A DNA stretch of 64,000 nucleotides from Polyangiaceae bacterium (lineage in GTDB: Bacteria; Myxococcota_A; Polyangia; Polyangiales; Polyangiaceae), in the NCBI GenBank assembly GCA_041389725.1, contig JAWKRG010000002.1, positions 248,001-312,000 of the forward strand, given 5' to 3'. Made by a program: the position numbers and the translations under genes. The notes beneath the pieces were generated by a model. The model was not told where the DNA came from. It saw only the letters and a program-made list of their open reading frames with translations, and searched no databases. Numbering within the stretch: position 1 is the stretch's first letter; each line of letters begins with the position of its first letter. Positions 42,316 through 49,731 of this stretch are shown here, one piece after another.

Positions 42316-43851
42316 CTACTCGGCCAAGCGGAACACCAGCCGGCCTGCCCAGGCCAGAGCCGCCAGCGTCAGCAGCGTGCCACCGAAGAAGCGCACGCGA
42401 TCGCGCGGAAAGCGCGCGACGATATGCAAGATCCCATCGCGTAGCGTCACTTCTTCGCGCTCACCGTGCATGAGCGCGGGACGCTCGGAAACGTAGACGC
42501 AGGGCCGACCGTCAGCGAGGCGCGGACCGCGAATGCCGTCCTCCGACGACTCGACCACGCGCGCCTCGGCAGTGCACATGGGCCAGGCTCCGACCCTCTC
42601 GGAGCGGGCGAGGGCGAGACCACGAGCCGAGACGAGCGCATAGCCGCCGCCCAGGATCGCGACGACGAAGAAAAGCATGCGCGCGCGATAGGGCGCCTGG
42701 TTCATCGCACGCAACAGGCCCGGCAGCACGACGAGAGTGAGCAGTGAGACGAGCAGCACCCAGGGCGACGTTCCGTCCTGGCTGGCACCCAAGTCATACA
42801 GCTGGGAGGCGAGACGCTCGACGGTTCGCTGGTCGGAGAAGAAATCCCACAGAGGCAAGAGCGCCGCGCCGAAGCCGACGAGAAGCGCGACGGCGACTTG
42901 AGTCAGCGCTCGATGGCGCTCGCCGTCGTCGACCAGCGTGCCGGCGGGTGGCCCCGAGTCCGCGCGCGCGTCCGAGTCGGCGACGGAGTTGGAGATGCTG
43001 TCTGCCTCGGCGTCGACTTCGGGGTGTGAGTCTCGAGCGGTTGCGGAGTCGGGATTGGAGTCCCTGGCGTCAGCGGAATCGGAGATCGCGGCGGCGCGGG
43101 GGTCCGTCTCGAGAAAGGTGACGGCCTCGGACCCGGAATCCCGGTCGGCGTCGCCCGCGGAGGCGCGCCTAGCAAGCAGCGGAGCCTGGGACGGATGGGG
43201 CGCGAGGCTGCGCAGGATCAGCACCACGAAAAAGCCGTAACCGACGAGTACCGCGAGCTGCGGCGCCAGCAAGAGCGCACGCAGCAGCCAAGGATACTCC
43301 TGCGCCCAGGCGCTCTGCCCAAGCCCGACGACCGGCAAGGCCACGTCGAGAGCGAACGCTGCTGCCGTTCCGACGCGCAGCGGCGACGGGACCTCGACGC
43401 CGCGACCTTCTGCAACACGAGCGACACCGAACAGGAGAGCGCCAATGCCGAGCACCCGCAGCACCATGTAGCTCCCCAAACGCAGCGTGCTGTCCCCGCC
43501 GAGCAGCGCAACCGCATTCATCGTGGCAGCGCCCGCCAGCGCCAACGCCGCCACGCCTAGCGGCTGAGCCCATCGCGCTGCGCCGCCTCGCGCCATGAGA
43601 AGCGCGGCTGCAGCGATGATCGCGGTCAGCACGCTGTACAGAACTCGGTAGCCGAGGGTCACCAGGGCGCTCGTAGCGAGTACGCTCTGGGCGACACGAG
43701 GGTCCTGCTTGGCCGCGACGAGGGCGTTCGTTGAGATGAGCTGGGTCGTGATGCTGCCGAGGGTGATCAATGTCCAACAGACCAGGCTCGACTCCAAACC
43801 GCGACGTAGTTGGCCGTCGGCGGTACGGGGCGCGCTGGCAGGTTCGGACAT
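42316..43851 (-). CDS. multi-pass membrane protein with acidic Ser/Asp linker
   Basis: 511 aa, about 8-9 hydrophobic helices (LVCWTLITLGSITTQLIST, VLYSVLTAIIAAAALLMA, PQLAVLVGYGFFVVLILRSL, ALTQVAVALLVGFGAALLPL, WVLLVSLLTLVVLPGLLRAM, ARMLFFVVAILGGGYAL, and one near the C-terminus). Between helices 5 and 6 lies a highly acidic low-complexity segment rich in Asp/Ser/Ala/Glu (around AISDSADARDSNPDSATARD, then AEADSISNSVADSDARADSG), likely a long cytoplasmic or periplasmic loop. No transport or enzyme motif is recognised. ATG 43851 is used; a longer upstream frame lacks a good start region. Confidence 0.6.
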   Translation of the reverse strand: MSEPASAPRTADGQLRRGLESSLVCWTLITLGSITTQLISTNALVAAKQDPRVAQSVLATSALVTLGYRVLYSVLTAIIAAAALLMARGGAARWAQPLGVAALALAGAATMNAVALLGGDSTLRLGSYMVLRVLGIGALLFGVARVAEGRGVEVPSPLRVGTAAAFALDVALPVVGLGQSAWAQEYPWLLRALLLAPQLAVLVGYGFFVVLILRSLAPHPSQAPLLARRASAGDADRDSGSEAVTFLETDPRAAAISDSADARDSNPDSATARDSHPEVDAEADSISNSVADSDARADSGPPAGTLVDDGERHRALTQVAVALLVGFGAALLPLWDFFSDQRTVERLASQLYDLGASQDGTSPWVLLVSLLTLVVLPGLLRAMNQAPYRARMLFFVVAILGGGYALVSARGLALARSERVGAWPMCTAEARVVESSEDGIRGPRLADGRPCVYVSERPALMHGEREEVTLRDGILHIVARFPRDRVRFFGGTLLTLAALAWAGRLVFRLAE

Positions 43852-43920
43852 CGGCGCCGCATCATCCCTCAACGCGGACCTCGATGGCGATGGATCCGCC
43901 GGCGCAGCGACGGCGCGGCG

Positions 43921-43969
43921 AACGGGGTGGCCATCGGCCACTGGCTGCCGCCAGCACCGCCACCCCGTT
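43921..43969. promoter_or_regulatory. inverted repeat with nested hairpin in leader region
   Basis: AACGGGGTGGC (43921-43931) and GCCACCCCGTT (43959-43969) are perfect 11-base arms. Inside them CTGGC-TGCC-GCCAG (43941-43954) forms a second short stem. The structure lies in the 219-base divergent region, about 100 bases before the 76-aa gene, and could be a structured 5' leader for that gene or an operator. No known riboswitch is recognised. Confidence 0.35.
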
Positions 43970-44070
43970 TCCGGCGCAGAACCCCGGATTTTTCGGCAAT
44001 TCCTGGGCGGCACGCTCCTCGCAATGGTCAGGGGCAGGGTCCAAGGGCCCAGCAAGAAAGGAATCGCACC

Positions 44071-44301
44071 ATGAAAGAAAGCAAAATGAAAATCGCCTAC
44101 GTGATCACCGAACGTGACGGACGCAGCTACTGGAACCGAGTCGGCGTGGCATTCGTGAACCGCGACGGCTCACTGAACGTGAAGCTCGAGGCCATGCCGG
44201 TGAGCGGAGAGATCCAGATCCGGGACTACGTCCCCAAGGACGAGAATGCCACCCCACCGCTGCGCCGATCCAACGGCACCAGTCTCGTGGAGCTTTCCTG
44301 A
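44071..44301 (+). CDS. small conserved-looking protein upstream of comEA-like gene
   Basis: 76 aa: MKESKMKIAYVITERDGRSY followed by WNRVGVAFVNRDGSLNVKLE and PVSGEIQIRDYVPKDE. It is short, soluble and beta-rich, with no membrane segment. The compact strand-turn pattern (IAYVITERDGRSYWNRVGVA) looks like a folded single domain, perhaps nucleic-acid or ligand binding, but I recognise no named family. ATG 44071 follows AAAGGAA at a suitable distance; ATG 44086 is an alternative. It is 12 bases upstream of the ComEA-like gene and probably co-expressed with it. Confidence 0.65.
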   Translation: MKESKMKIAYVITERDGRSYWNRVGVAFVNRDGSLNVKLEAMPVSGEIQIRDYVPKDENATPPLRRSNGTSLVELS

Positions 44302-44313
44302 GGAACTGTTTCC

Positions 44314-44916
44314 ATGACGTGGGTGGAAGCAAACGCGCCGGATCCCTCCGACGCGCAACCTGACCTTCCCCGCGGGGGCCGCTGGTCGGCCCCCGCGCCT
44401 GCCCACACGAGCAATCTCGTTCCGTTGCTCGTGCGTGGTGCCGTCGTGCTCATCGGCGTTCTGACCCTCGCTGGAGTCGGTGCCGCTGCCTCGGCGGCCC
44501 ACCTTCCTACGGCGGCAGCGCTTCTCGACGGCGGCCTTGGTCTCCAGGCGCAGATGGGCTCGGCATGGCTCGCACCATCCCCCGAAGCCTCAGAGCGCAA
44601 GGAGACGGAACCAACGACAGTACAGACGCCGACGCCGAATCCCGCGGAAAGCCTGGCGCCCCATCCCTCTCACGAGGGGGGCAATTCCCCAGCGCTGACC
44701 GCGGACGGCAAGGTCATTCTCAACCAAGCGGATGAGAACGATTTGCAGCGACTACCCGGTGTGGGACGGAAGCGCGCAGAAGCCATTCTGGCGCTACGCC
44801 AACGCTTGGGTAGGTTCAAGCGCATGCACCAGCTGCTGCGCGTCAAGGGCATCGGTCCGCGAGCGCTGCGGCGCATCCGGGAGCAAGCCGTCCTCGATGC
44901 CCCCAAAGAAGAATAA
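44314..44916 (+). CDS. ComEA-like helix-hairpin-helix DNA-binding protein, membrane-anchored
   Basis: 200 aa. One hydrophobic segment near residues 30-55 (VPLLVRGAVVLIGVLTLAGV) preceded by a polar N-terminus, then a low-complexity Pro/Thr/Glu linker, then a C-terminal tandem helix-hairpin-helix: VILNQADENDLQRLPGVGRK (the Asn-x-Ala-x-x-x-x-Leu signature of ComEA), then RLGRFKRMHQLLRVKGIGPR. ComEA binds incoming double-stranded DNA in the periplasm during natural transformation, with ComEC forming the channel; ComEC is not in the window. The linker here is longer than in typical ComEA. Confidence 0.82.
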   Translation: MTWVEANAPDPSDAQPDLPRGGRWSAPAPAHTSNLVPLLVRGAVVLIGVLTLAGVGAAASAAHLPTAAALLDGGLGLQAQMGSAWLAPSPEASERKETEPTTVQTPTPNPAESLAPHPSHEGGNSPALTADGKVILNQADENDLQRLPGVGRKRAEAILALRQRLGRFKRMHQLLRVKGIGPRALRRIREQAVLDAPKEE

Positions 44917-44923
44917 GCACCGT

Positions 44924-44959
44924 CTGCCCACGACGAGTCTTGGCATCCGTCGTGGGCAG
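44924..44959 (+). terminator. 12-bp perfect hairpin after comEA-like gene
   Basis: CTGCCCACGACG and CGTCGTGGGCAG are perfect 12-base arms around a 12-base loop, starting 8 bases after the comEA-like stop. Only CAGTTT follows rather than a long T tract, so it is an imperfect intrinsic terminator; it also lies 52 bases before the next start and could regulate that gene. Confidence 0.55.
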
Positions 44960-45010
44960 CAGTTTCGCCGAAAGGTTGAGTCACACGCGGCGCAGAGGTA
45001 ACCCCACGCC

Positions 45011-45934
45011 ATGTCGCAGCGGCTTGTCCTTCATCGCCTGGCGACCGCCTTCACCCTCACCATCAGCCTGGGAGTGACGGTCGGCTCCTGCGGCGGCGGG
45101 GCTCCTGAGCCCTCGAGTCCGACGCCGCCCACCGCGAGCGCCGCACCTAGCCACAGCGCAGATGCAGCAGTCGTCGAGCCCGCACCGCCCGTGGACGGCG
45201 CGCCCGACGGTGCAGCCGCCACCACCGCCAGTGTGTGCCCAGCAGACATGGTGCATGTGAAGCAGGACTACTGCCCCGACATGGAGCGCACCTGTTTGAA
45301 GAACGAATACGATCGCTCCAATCACATCTCCATCTGCCACCGCTTCAAGGAAGGCGCGCAGACCTGCAAGGCCAAGCGCATCCCCTTGGACTACTGCATC
45401 GACGTGTACGAGTACCCGAACAAGAAGGGTGCGCGCCCGCCCGTGATGATGGATTGGTACGACGCCATGGGGCTCTGCGCAGCCAAAGGCAAGCGCCTTT
45501 GCTACGAGGCCGAGTGGGTGGCCGCCTGCGAAGGGCCGCAGGAAAAGCCGTTTCCTTACGGCTGGGCTCGCTCAGCCGACAAGTGCAACATCGACAATCG
45601 CTGGATCAATCCGTCACTGAAGAAGATCTACTCAGCTGATCCCAGCGTGAGCAAACCCGAGCTGGATCGCCTGTGGCAGGGGGTCAATAGCGGCGAGCGT
45701 CCCGAATGCGTCAGTGACTACGGGGTCCACGACATGACAGGCAACGTGGACGAGTGGGCCATCGCGGATCGAGACCGTCCCGAAGAGCGCGCCGTGTTCG
45801 CCGCCCTCAAGGGCGGCGCCTGGGGCCACGTGCGCAACGCCTGCCGCCCCGTGACGACCAGTCACGAACCCGAGTTCCGCTACTACTTCGTCAGCTTTCG
45901 TTGCTGCAAAGACTCGGCGGCGGCCACTCACTGA
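45011..45934 (+). CDS. formylglycine-generating-enzyme (SUMF1) domain lipoprotein
   Basis: 307 aa. Signal peptide with lipobox GSC at about 27 (TISLGVTVGSCGGG) and an Ala/Pro/Thr linker. Residues about 75-305 are the FGE-sulfatase fold: MVHVKQDYCPDMERTCLKNE, IPLDYCIDVYEYPNKKGARP, YDAMGLCAAKGKRLCYEAEW (the usual W.A..YC...G.RLPTEAEWE region, Cys-rich here), GVHDMTGNVDEWAIADRDRP, and the C-terminal Phe-Arg-Cys-Cys. It is surface-exposed and Cys-rich, so most cysteines may be in disulfides. Many myxobacterial members are probably binding proteins rather than true sulfatase activators; activity on the membrane sulfatase at 10239 is unlikely, as that protein has no sulfatase Cys motif. Confidence 0.82.
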   Translation: MSQRLVLHRLATAFTLTISLGVTVGSCGGGAPEPSSPTPPTASAAPSHSADAAVVEPAPPVDGAPDGAAATTASVCPADMVHVKQDYCPDMERTCLKNEYDRSNHISICHRFKEGAQTCKAKRIPLDYCIDVYEYPNKKGARPPVMMDWYDAMGLCAAKGKRLCYEAEWVAACEGPQEKPFPYGWARSADKCNIDNRWINPSLKKIYSADPSVSKPELDRLWQGVNSGERPECVSDYGVHDMTGNVDEWAIADRDRPEERAVFAALKGGAWGHVRNACRPVTTSHEPEFRYYFVSFRCCKDSAAATH

Positions 45935-46869
45935 GGCGCGACGAAGTGCCCGCCGCGCGTGGCGCAATCGGCCTTGGCCTGCTTGGCGGTGAACTTGTCG
46001 TCGTAGTACCAGAGATTCGCGCAGTGCGTGGCGTCGGCAATCAGGCAACTGCCCAGCGCGTTCTTGGCGGCGCAGCCGTCTTTGGTCGAAAAACTCCCCG
46101 CGCCACACGCCGCCTGCACGGCGGACTGGGTGTACCCGTCGCCGTAGTTCACGCACGTCCCGTCGAGCTTCTGCGCGTCACAGGTCATTTCGATGGCGCA
46201 GTGCCCCCCCAACACGAAGTTCCCGTCGTGGCTGGTGCACGAGGTCCGCGCCGTCGGCTCGTCGAAGAACGTAGTGCTGAGCCAGCCCGCTGAGCAGCGA
46301 TTCCCCAGCTCGTCGATGCAGACCCCGACCTTGTCCACGGGCTCGCAGGCTGCGTCGTCGTAGGTACCCGTGCAGTCGCTCTTCACGCCTGTGACCAGCT
46401 TCGAGTAGGACTCGCACTGGACCGCGCTGTCGCAGCTCTGCGTGAACACGCAGCCGATCAAACCGTAGCTCGGGGCTGTACTCCCGCCGCTACCAACGCT
46501 GCCGGCACATCCCGCCGCACCGCTCGTCGTGCCGCCGCTACTACTGCCGCCGCTGCTCGTGCCGCCGCTACTCGCGCCGGCCGAGCCGCCGCTCGCAGGT
46601 GAGCCCGCGGCCCCCGACGCCCCCGCCGACGCAGCGGCGCCGCCGCTTCCGGATGCTGCCGCGCTGCCGGCGGATCCCGACGCGCCCGCACTACCGCCGG
46701 TCACGGACGCATCCGGGACCGTTCCCCCAGTGCCGTCGGTGCAGCCACGCAGACCTCCGCTGCCTCCGGGCGAGCGGCCGCGGGGCGGTCCGTCCGGGTT
46801 GTTGCAGCCGAGCGCGAGGCTGAAGAAAGCGATCAGCACGGCTGCCGCGGTGTTCTTGCTCTGCACCAT
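45928..46869 (-). CDS. Gly/Ser/Ala-rich, Cys-containing lipoprotein
   Basis: 313 aa. Lipoprotein signal MVQSKNTAAAVLIAFFSLAL then GC at about 22. Residues about 30-125 are nearly all Gly, Ser and Ala, a flexible stalk; the C-terminal ~185 residues carry about 20 cysteines in repeated sub-units (VFTQSCDSAVQCESYSKLVT, GVCIDELGNRCSAGWLSTTF, HCANLWYYDDKFTAKQAKAD). The layout resembles surface-displayed myxobacterial lipoproteins of unknown role. Its stop overlaps the FGE-like gene's stop by 7 bases (convergent). The low-complexity stalk accounts for several false frames on the opposite strand. Confidence 0.7.
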   Translation of the reverse strand: MVQSKNTAAAVLIAFFSLALGCNNPDGPPRGRSPGGSGGLRGCTDGTGGTVPDASVTGGSAGASGSAGSAAASGSGGAAASAGASGAAGSPASGGSAGASSGGTSSGGSSSGGTTSGAAGCAGSVGSGGSTAPSYGLIGCVFTQSCDSAVQCESYSKLVTGVKSDCTGTYDDAACEPVDKVGVCIDELGNRCSAGWLSTTFFDEPTARTSCTSHDGNFVLGGHCAIEMTCDAQKLDGTCVNYGDGYTQSAVQAACGAGSFSTKDGCAAKNALGSCLIADATHCANLWYYDDKFTAKQAKADCATRGGHFVAPQ

Positions 46870-46952
46870 TCAGCACCAAGCCTACACGATTTCCGCCAAG
46901 GACACCGCCGTCGCCCCTTTCCAGCCGCGGCCAGCGGCAGTAGCGCACGGCC

Positions 46953-47780
46953 GTGACCGGCGGCATTCGCATGGGAGTCGCGCTGAGCGAGATCGGCCGG
47001 GCCGAGCGCCACCGCGGTGAGACGAGTCCCGTACCGACGCGCGCCAAGCTCGACGCCTTCTGCAAAGCGTTGAGCGATGCGACCGGGATCTCGGTCAAAC
47101 CCTACGCGGCTCCGCGCTACGATCGCTTGTTGCGCCGTCTGCGCTTGGGAGAGGTGGAATTGGCGTGGCTGCCACCGGTCTTGGCACTCACTGCTTTGCC
47201 CAAAGACGCGGTGCCCCTGGCCTTGCCCATGCGCGGCAAGGACGCGTGGTTCTGGACGGCGCTGTTCACGCGCGCAGACAGCCCGATAGTCGAACTGACG
47301 GACCTTTCACAGGCGCACGTAGTCTGGGTGAACCGGGAAAGCGCTTCCGGCTACCTCGTCATGCGCGCCGCCCTCCGCGCCGAAGGCATCGACCCGGATC
47401 GCGCATTTGCCAAGCAGTCCTTTGCCCAGAGTCACGACGCGATGGTGCGAACGGTGATGGACGATGCCACGGCAGTCGGCTCCACCTATCTGCACCTCGA
47501 CCAAAAGGGGGCCGCGTCGCGCGCGGGTTGGGCCAACCAGGAAGTGCGCGTGCTCAAGCGAGCAGGCCCGATTCCATCGGACCTGCTGGCGGCATCCAAG
47601 GAACTGGCCGAGCCCCTGCGCGAGCGCGTCGCGGCTGCGCTGACCGAGGGCACTCACCCCGCCCTGCAAGAGGCCGCTTCCGCGTTGTTTTTCGCCACAC
47701 ACCTGAGCCGCGTGGAAGCCTCACACCTGTCTCATCTCGAGGTGCTGGGCCGCTACTTGCTTCGCGAGCGCATCCCCTGA
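46953..47780 (+). CDS. PhnD-like periplasmic-binding-fold protein without signal peptide (paralogue B)
   Basis: 275 aa, GTG 46953 (ATG 46971 also possible). It opens with IRMGVALSEIGRAERHRGE, matching the first strand of the paralogue at 9317, and shares landmarks ELAWLPPVLALTALPKDAVP, GKDAWFWTALFTRADSPIVE, VVWVNRESASGYLVMRAALR and AGPIPSDLLAASKEL. PhnD proteins are periplasmic solute-binding components, but this one also lacks a signal peptide and any transporter neighbour. The two paralogues are clearly related and lie 37 kb apart. A cytoplasmic ligand sensor is the likeliest role, but unproved. Confidence 0.7.
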   Translation: MTGGIRMGVALSEIGRAERHRGETSPVPTRAKLDAFCKALSDATGISVKPYAAPRYDRLLRRLRLGEVELAWLPPVLALTALPKDAVPLALPMRGKDAWFWTALFTRADSPIVELTDLSQAHVVWVNRESASGYLVMRAALRAEGIDPDRAFAKQSFAQSHDAMVRTVMDDATAVGSTYLHLDQKGAASRAGWANQEVRVLKRAGPIPSDLLAASKELAEPLRERVAAALTEGTHPALQEAASALFFATHLSRVEASHLSHLEVLGRYLLRERIP

Positions 47781-47803
47781 CTCCGCGGTATCGATCCGAG
47801 GTG

Positions 47804-49096
47804 CTACTGGATGGGTGACGCTTTGGGCGACACGCTCCCGTTGCGCTCGAACGCGTAGTACTTGGCGGGGTCGCGGTCGTAGCCATCGGTGAAGGCCGTC
47901 GCGGGTGCGCAGGCGTAGCTGGACTCCACGCCGCTCGCCTCGTTGAGCATGTAGGACACGAACTTCAACGTCGTGATGGTCTCGCCGAAGTCCGTCCAGG
48001 GCACGCGCAGCTCCACGAAGTCGCCTTGCTGAAACACGTCCCCGGCGAAGTTCCAACCCGCCGGCGCCCACGACGCGGAGAACTGCTGGGCGCTGGTGAG
48101 GGAGTTGTTTGCCTTCCACGCCACGTGCCAGCGTGCCGCGAAGGGCAACCCCGGCTGCTGAGTGTTGTACGCGACGCCAGTAGTGGTGCCCGTGGACGAC
48201 CCTAGGTACGCGACCCAAAACTTGGAGGCAGTGCCGCTGCTCACGTCTGGGCCTTTCAGCGCGGCGTAGAAGTAGAGATCGTCCCATGCGGCGTATGCGG
48301 TGTACCCCGCGGAGGACGTGGCCAAGGTCTCGTCGGCGGTGAAGTCGTTGACCCCGTCGATCGCAATGCTGCGGAAGTAGCGAACCTTCCAGGGTGTGCT
48401 CTGAGCGACCGCCGCGGCCATGGCCAAGCCCGCGGCGTCCATCGCGGCGGTGGTCACCCGCAAGCGGTACTCGCCCAGACTCGTGAGCGGCGCGGCGGGA
48501 TGCACCGTGAATACCGTATTGCCGGCGCTGGCGGTGGGAGGCCCTGCCAAGGCCAGGCAAGTCGAGAATCCGTCGGCGCTCAGCTGTATCGCCCCGGCAC
48601 AAGCGCCACTCGACGTGCTGGCCGTCACGCTGGCAACCTGCATGGGTTCACTGAAGGTGATCGTGATGGTGGGCGACGCAATGACCCCTGCGTCGCTCGC
48701 CGCCGGAGAGATGCTGAGTACCGTAGGCGGCGTCGTGTCCCCCGCGTCGCCTGCCGCATCAGAGCCAGCGTCGACGGGTGCGCCGCCAACGCCCGCATCC
48801 ACACCACCGCTGCCGCTCGCGCCCGACGCGCCGCCCGATGCACCACCGCTGCCCGACGCACCGGACGCACCGCCACTCGCGCCGGCGCCGCCCGCACCCG
48901 ACGCGCCACCGCTGGCCCCCGCGCCACCGCTGCCACCACTCGCGCCGGCACCACCTGCGGCGCCATTGCCGCCGCTCCCGCCGGCCGCACCGCTCCCGCC
49001 GGTCGCTCCGCCCCCGGCGGGCTTGCGCGCGTTCGTGTCGTCCGCACTGCAGCCCGCCACCAGCGACAGCATTCCCAACCACGCCCAAGCTTTCAT
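47804..49096 (-). CDS. lipoprotein with Gly/Ser/Ala stalk, Ig-like and CBM9-like domains
   Basis: 430 aa. MKAWAWLGMLSLVAGC is a lipoprotein signal. Residues about 25-110 form a Gly/Ala/Ser stalk made of near-repeats (GGAGASGG and SGASGSGGASGG), then GVDAGVGGAPVDAGSDAAGD. An Ig-like domain of the Big_5 type follows (PPTVLSISPAASDAGVIASP, TITFSEPMQVASV, then LTSLGEYRLRVTT), then a beta-sandwich resembling family 9 carbohydrate-binding or DOMON-like modules (IAIDGVNDFTADETLATSSA, YTAYAAWDDLYFYAALKGPD, DFVELRVPWTDFGETITTLK). The ATG overlaps the hisG stop (ATGA). A cell-surface binding protein is likely; why it is coupled to hisG is not evident. Confidence 0.7.
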   Translation of the reverse strand: MKAWAWLGMLSLVAGCSADDTNARKPAGGGATGGSGAAGGSGGNGAAGGAGASGGSGGAGASGGASGAGGAGASGGASGASGSGGASGGASGASGSGGVDAGVGGAPVDAGSDAAGDAGDTTPPTVLSISPAASDAGVIASPTITITFSEPMQVASVTASTSSGACAGAIQLSADGFSTCLALAGPPTASAGNTVFTVHPAAPLTSLGEYRLRVTTAAMDAAGLAMAAAVAQSTPWKVRYFRSIAIDGVNDFTADETLATSSAGYTAYAAWDDLYFYAALKGPDVSSGTASKFWVAYLGSSTGTTTGVAYNTQQPGLPFAARWHVAWKANNSLTSAQQFSASWAPAGWNFAGDVFQQGDFVELRVPWTDFGETITTLKFVSYMLNEASGVESSYACAPATAFTDGYDRDPAKYYAFERNGSVSPKASPIQ

Positions 49097-49731
49097 GCCG
49101 AATCTCCGTCTGGTTCGAGCACGCCGCGCAAGCTCTCGATGAGCTCCGTCATTTCGGCGTGGCGCAGCTTGTATTGCGCTCGATTCGCGACGAGAACGCT
49201 GGAGATCGCCACGATGGTCTCCCGCTCCTCGAGCCCATTCTCCTGCAAGGTGGTTCCAGTCTCCACCAGGTCGACGATGGCGTGACTCAGCCCGGTCAGC
49301 GGCGCTAGTTCCACGGAGCCTTGGACATAGATGATGTCCGCCGGTACCCCACGTGCATCGAAGTACTCCGTCGCCGTGCGCACGTACTTGGTCGCCACGC
49401 GCGGAGCAGCCGCGATCTTGCTCCCCTTTGGGGCGGCGACCACCAACCGACAGCGTCCGATGCCCAAGTCCAAAGGGCACAGCAGATCGTACCGTCGCTC
49501 CAAGAGTACGTCGCGCCCGCATACGCCCACATCGCACGCCCCGTACTCGACGTAGGTGGGCACGTCGTCAGGCTTCAACAGGGCAAAGCTGAAGCGACCA
49601 TCGGCGCTATCACGGACCAAGCGTCGATCGTCGAGGTGCAGCACTGCTGCGTCGAGCCCAGCACGTTCGAACAGCGCGGCGACTGCTCGCGTGACTCGCC
49701 CCTTGGGCACCGCCACGCGCAAGGGCTTCAT
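49093..49731 (-). CDS. hisG: ATP phosphoribosyltransferase, short form (HisG)
   Basis: 212 aa, the short catalytic form. Catalyses the first step of histidine synthesis, joining ATP and PRPP. Evidence: MKPLRVAVPKGRVTRAVAAL at the start, DVPTYVEYGACDVGVCGRDV, RLVVAAPKGSK, VATKYVRTATEYFDARGVPA, SVELAPLTGLSHAIVDLVET and GLEERETIVAISSVLVANRA. The short form needs the HisZ regulatory subunit in other bacteria; hisZ is not in this window. The start (ATG 49731) overlaps the murA stop (ATGA), and the 3' end overlaps the lipoprotein start, so it sits in a three-gene coupled run. Confidence 0.93.
   Translation of the reverse strand: MKPLRVAVPKGRVTRAVAALFERAGLDAAVLHLDDRRLVRDSADGRFSFALLKPDDVPTYVEYGACDVGVCGRDVLLERRYDLLCPLDLGIGRCRLVVAAPKGSKIAAAPRVATKYVRTATEYFDARGVPADIIYVQGSVELAPLTGLSHAIVDLVETGTTLQENGLEERETIVAISSVLVANRAQYKLRHAEMTELIESLRGVLEPDGDSA

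Noticed and set aside
45011..45934. FGE-like lipoprotein as activator of the sulfatase at 10239.
   Set aside because: The sulfatase-like protein has Thr/Ser where Cys-x-Pro-x-Arg would be needed, and the genes are 33 kb apart.
48700..49060. Short tandem repeats that could suggest a CRISPR or minisatellite.
   Set aside because: They encode the Gly/Ala/Ser stalk of a lipoprotein in frame, with no spacers; ordinary low-complexity coding.
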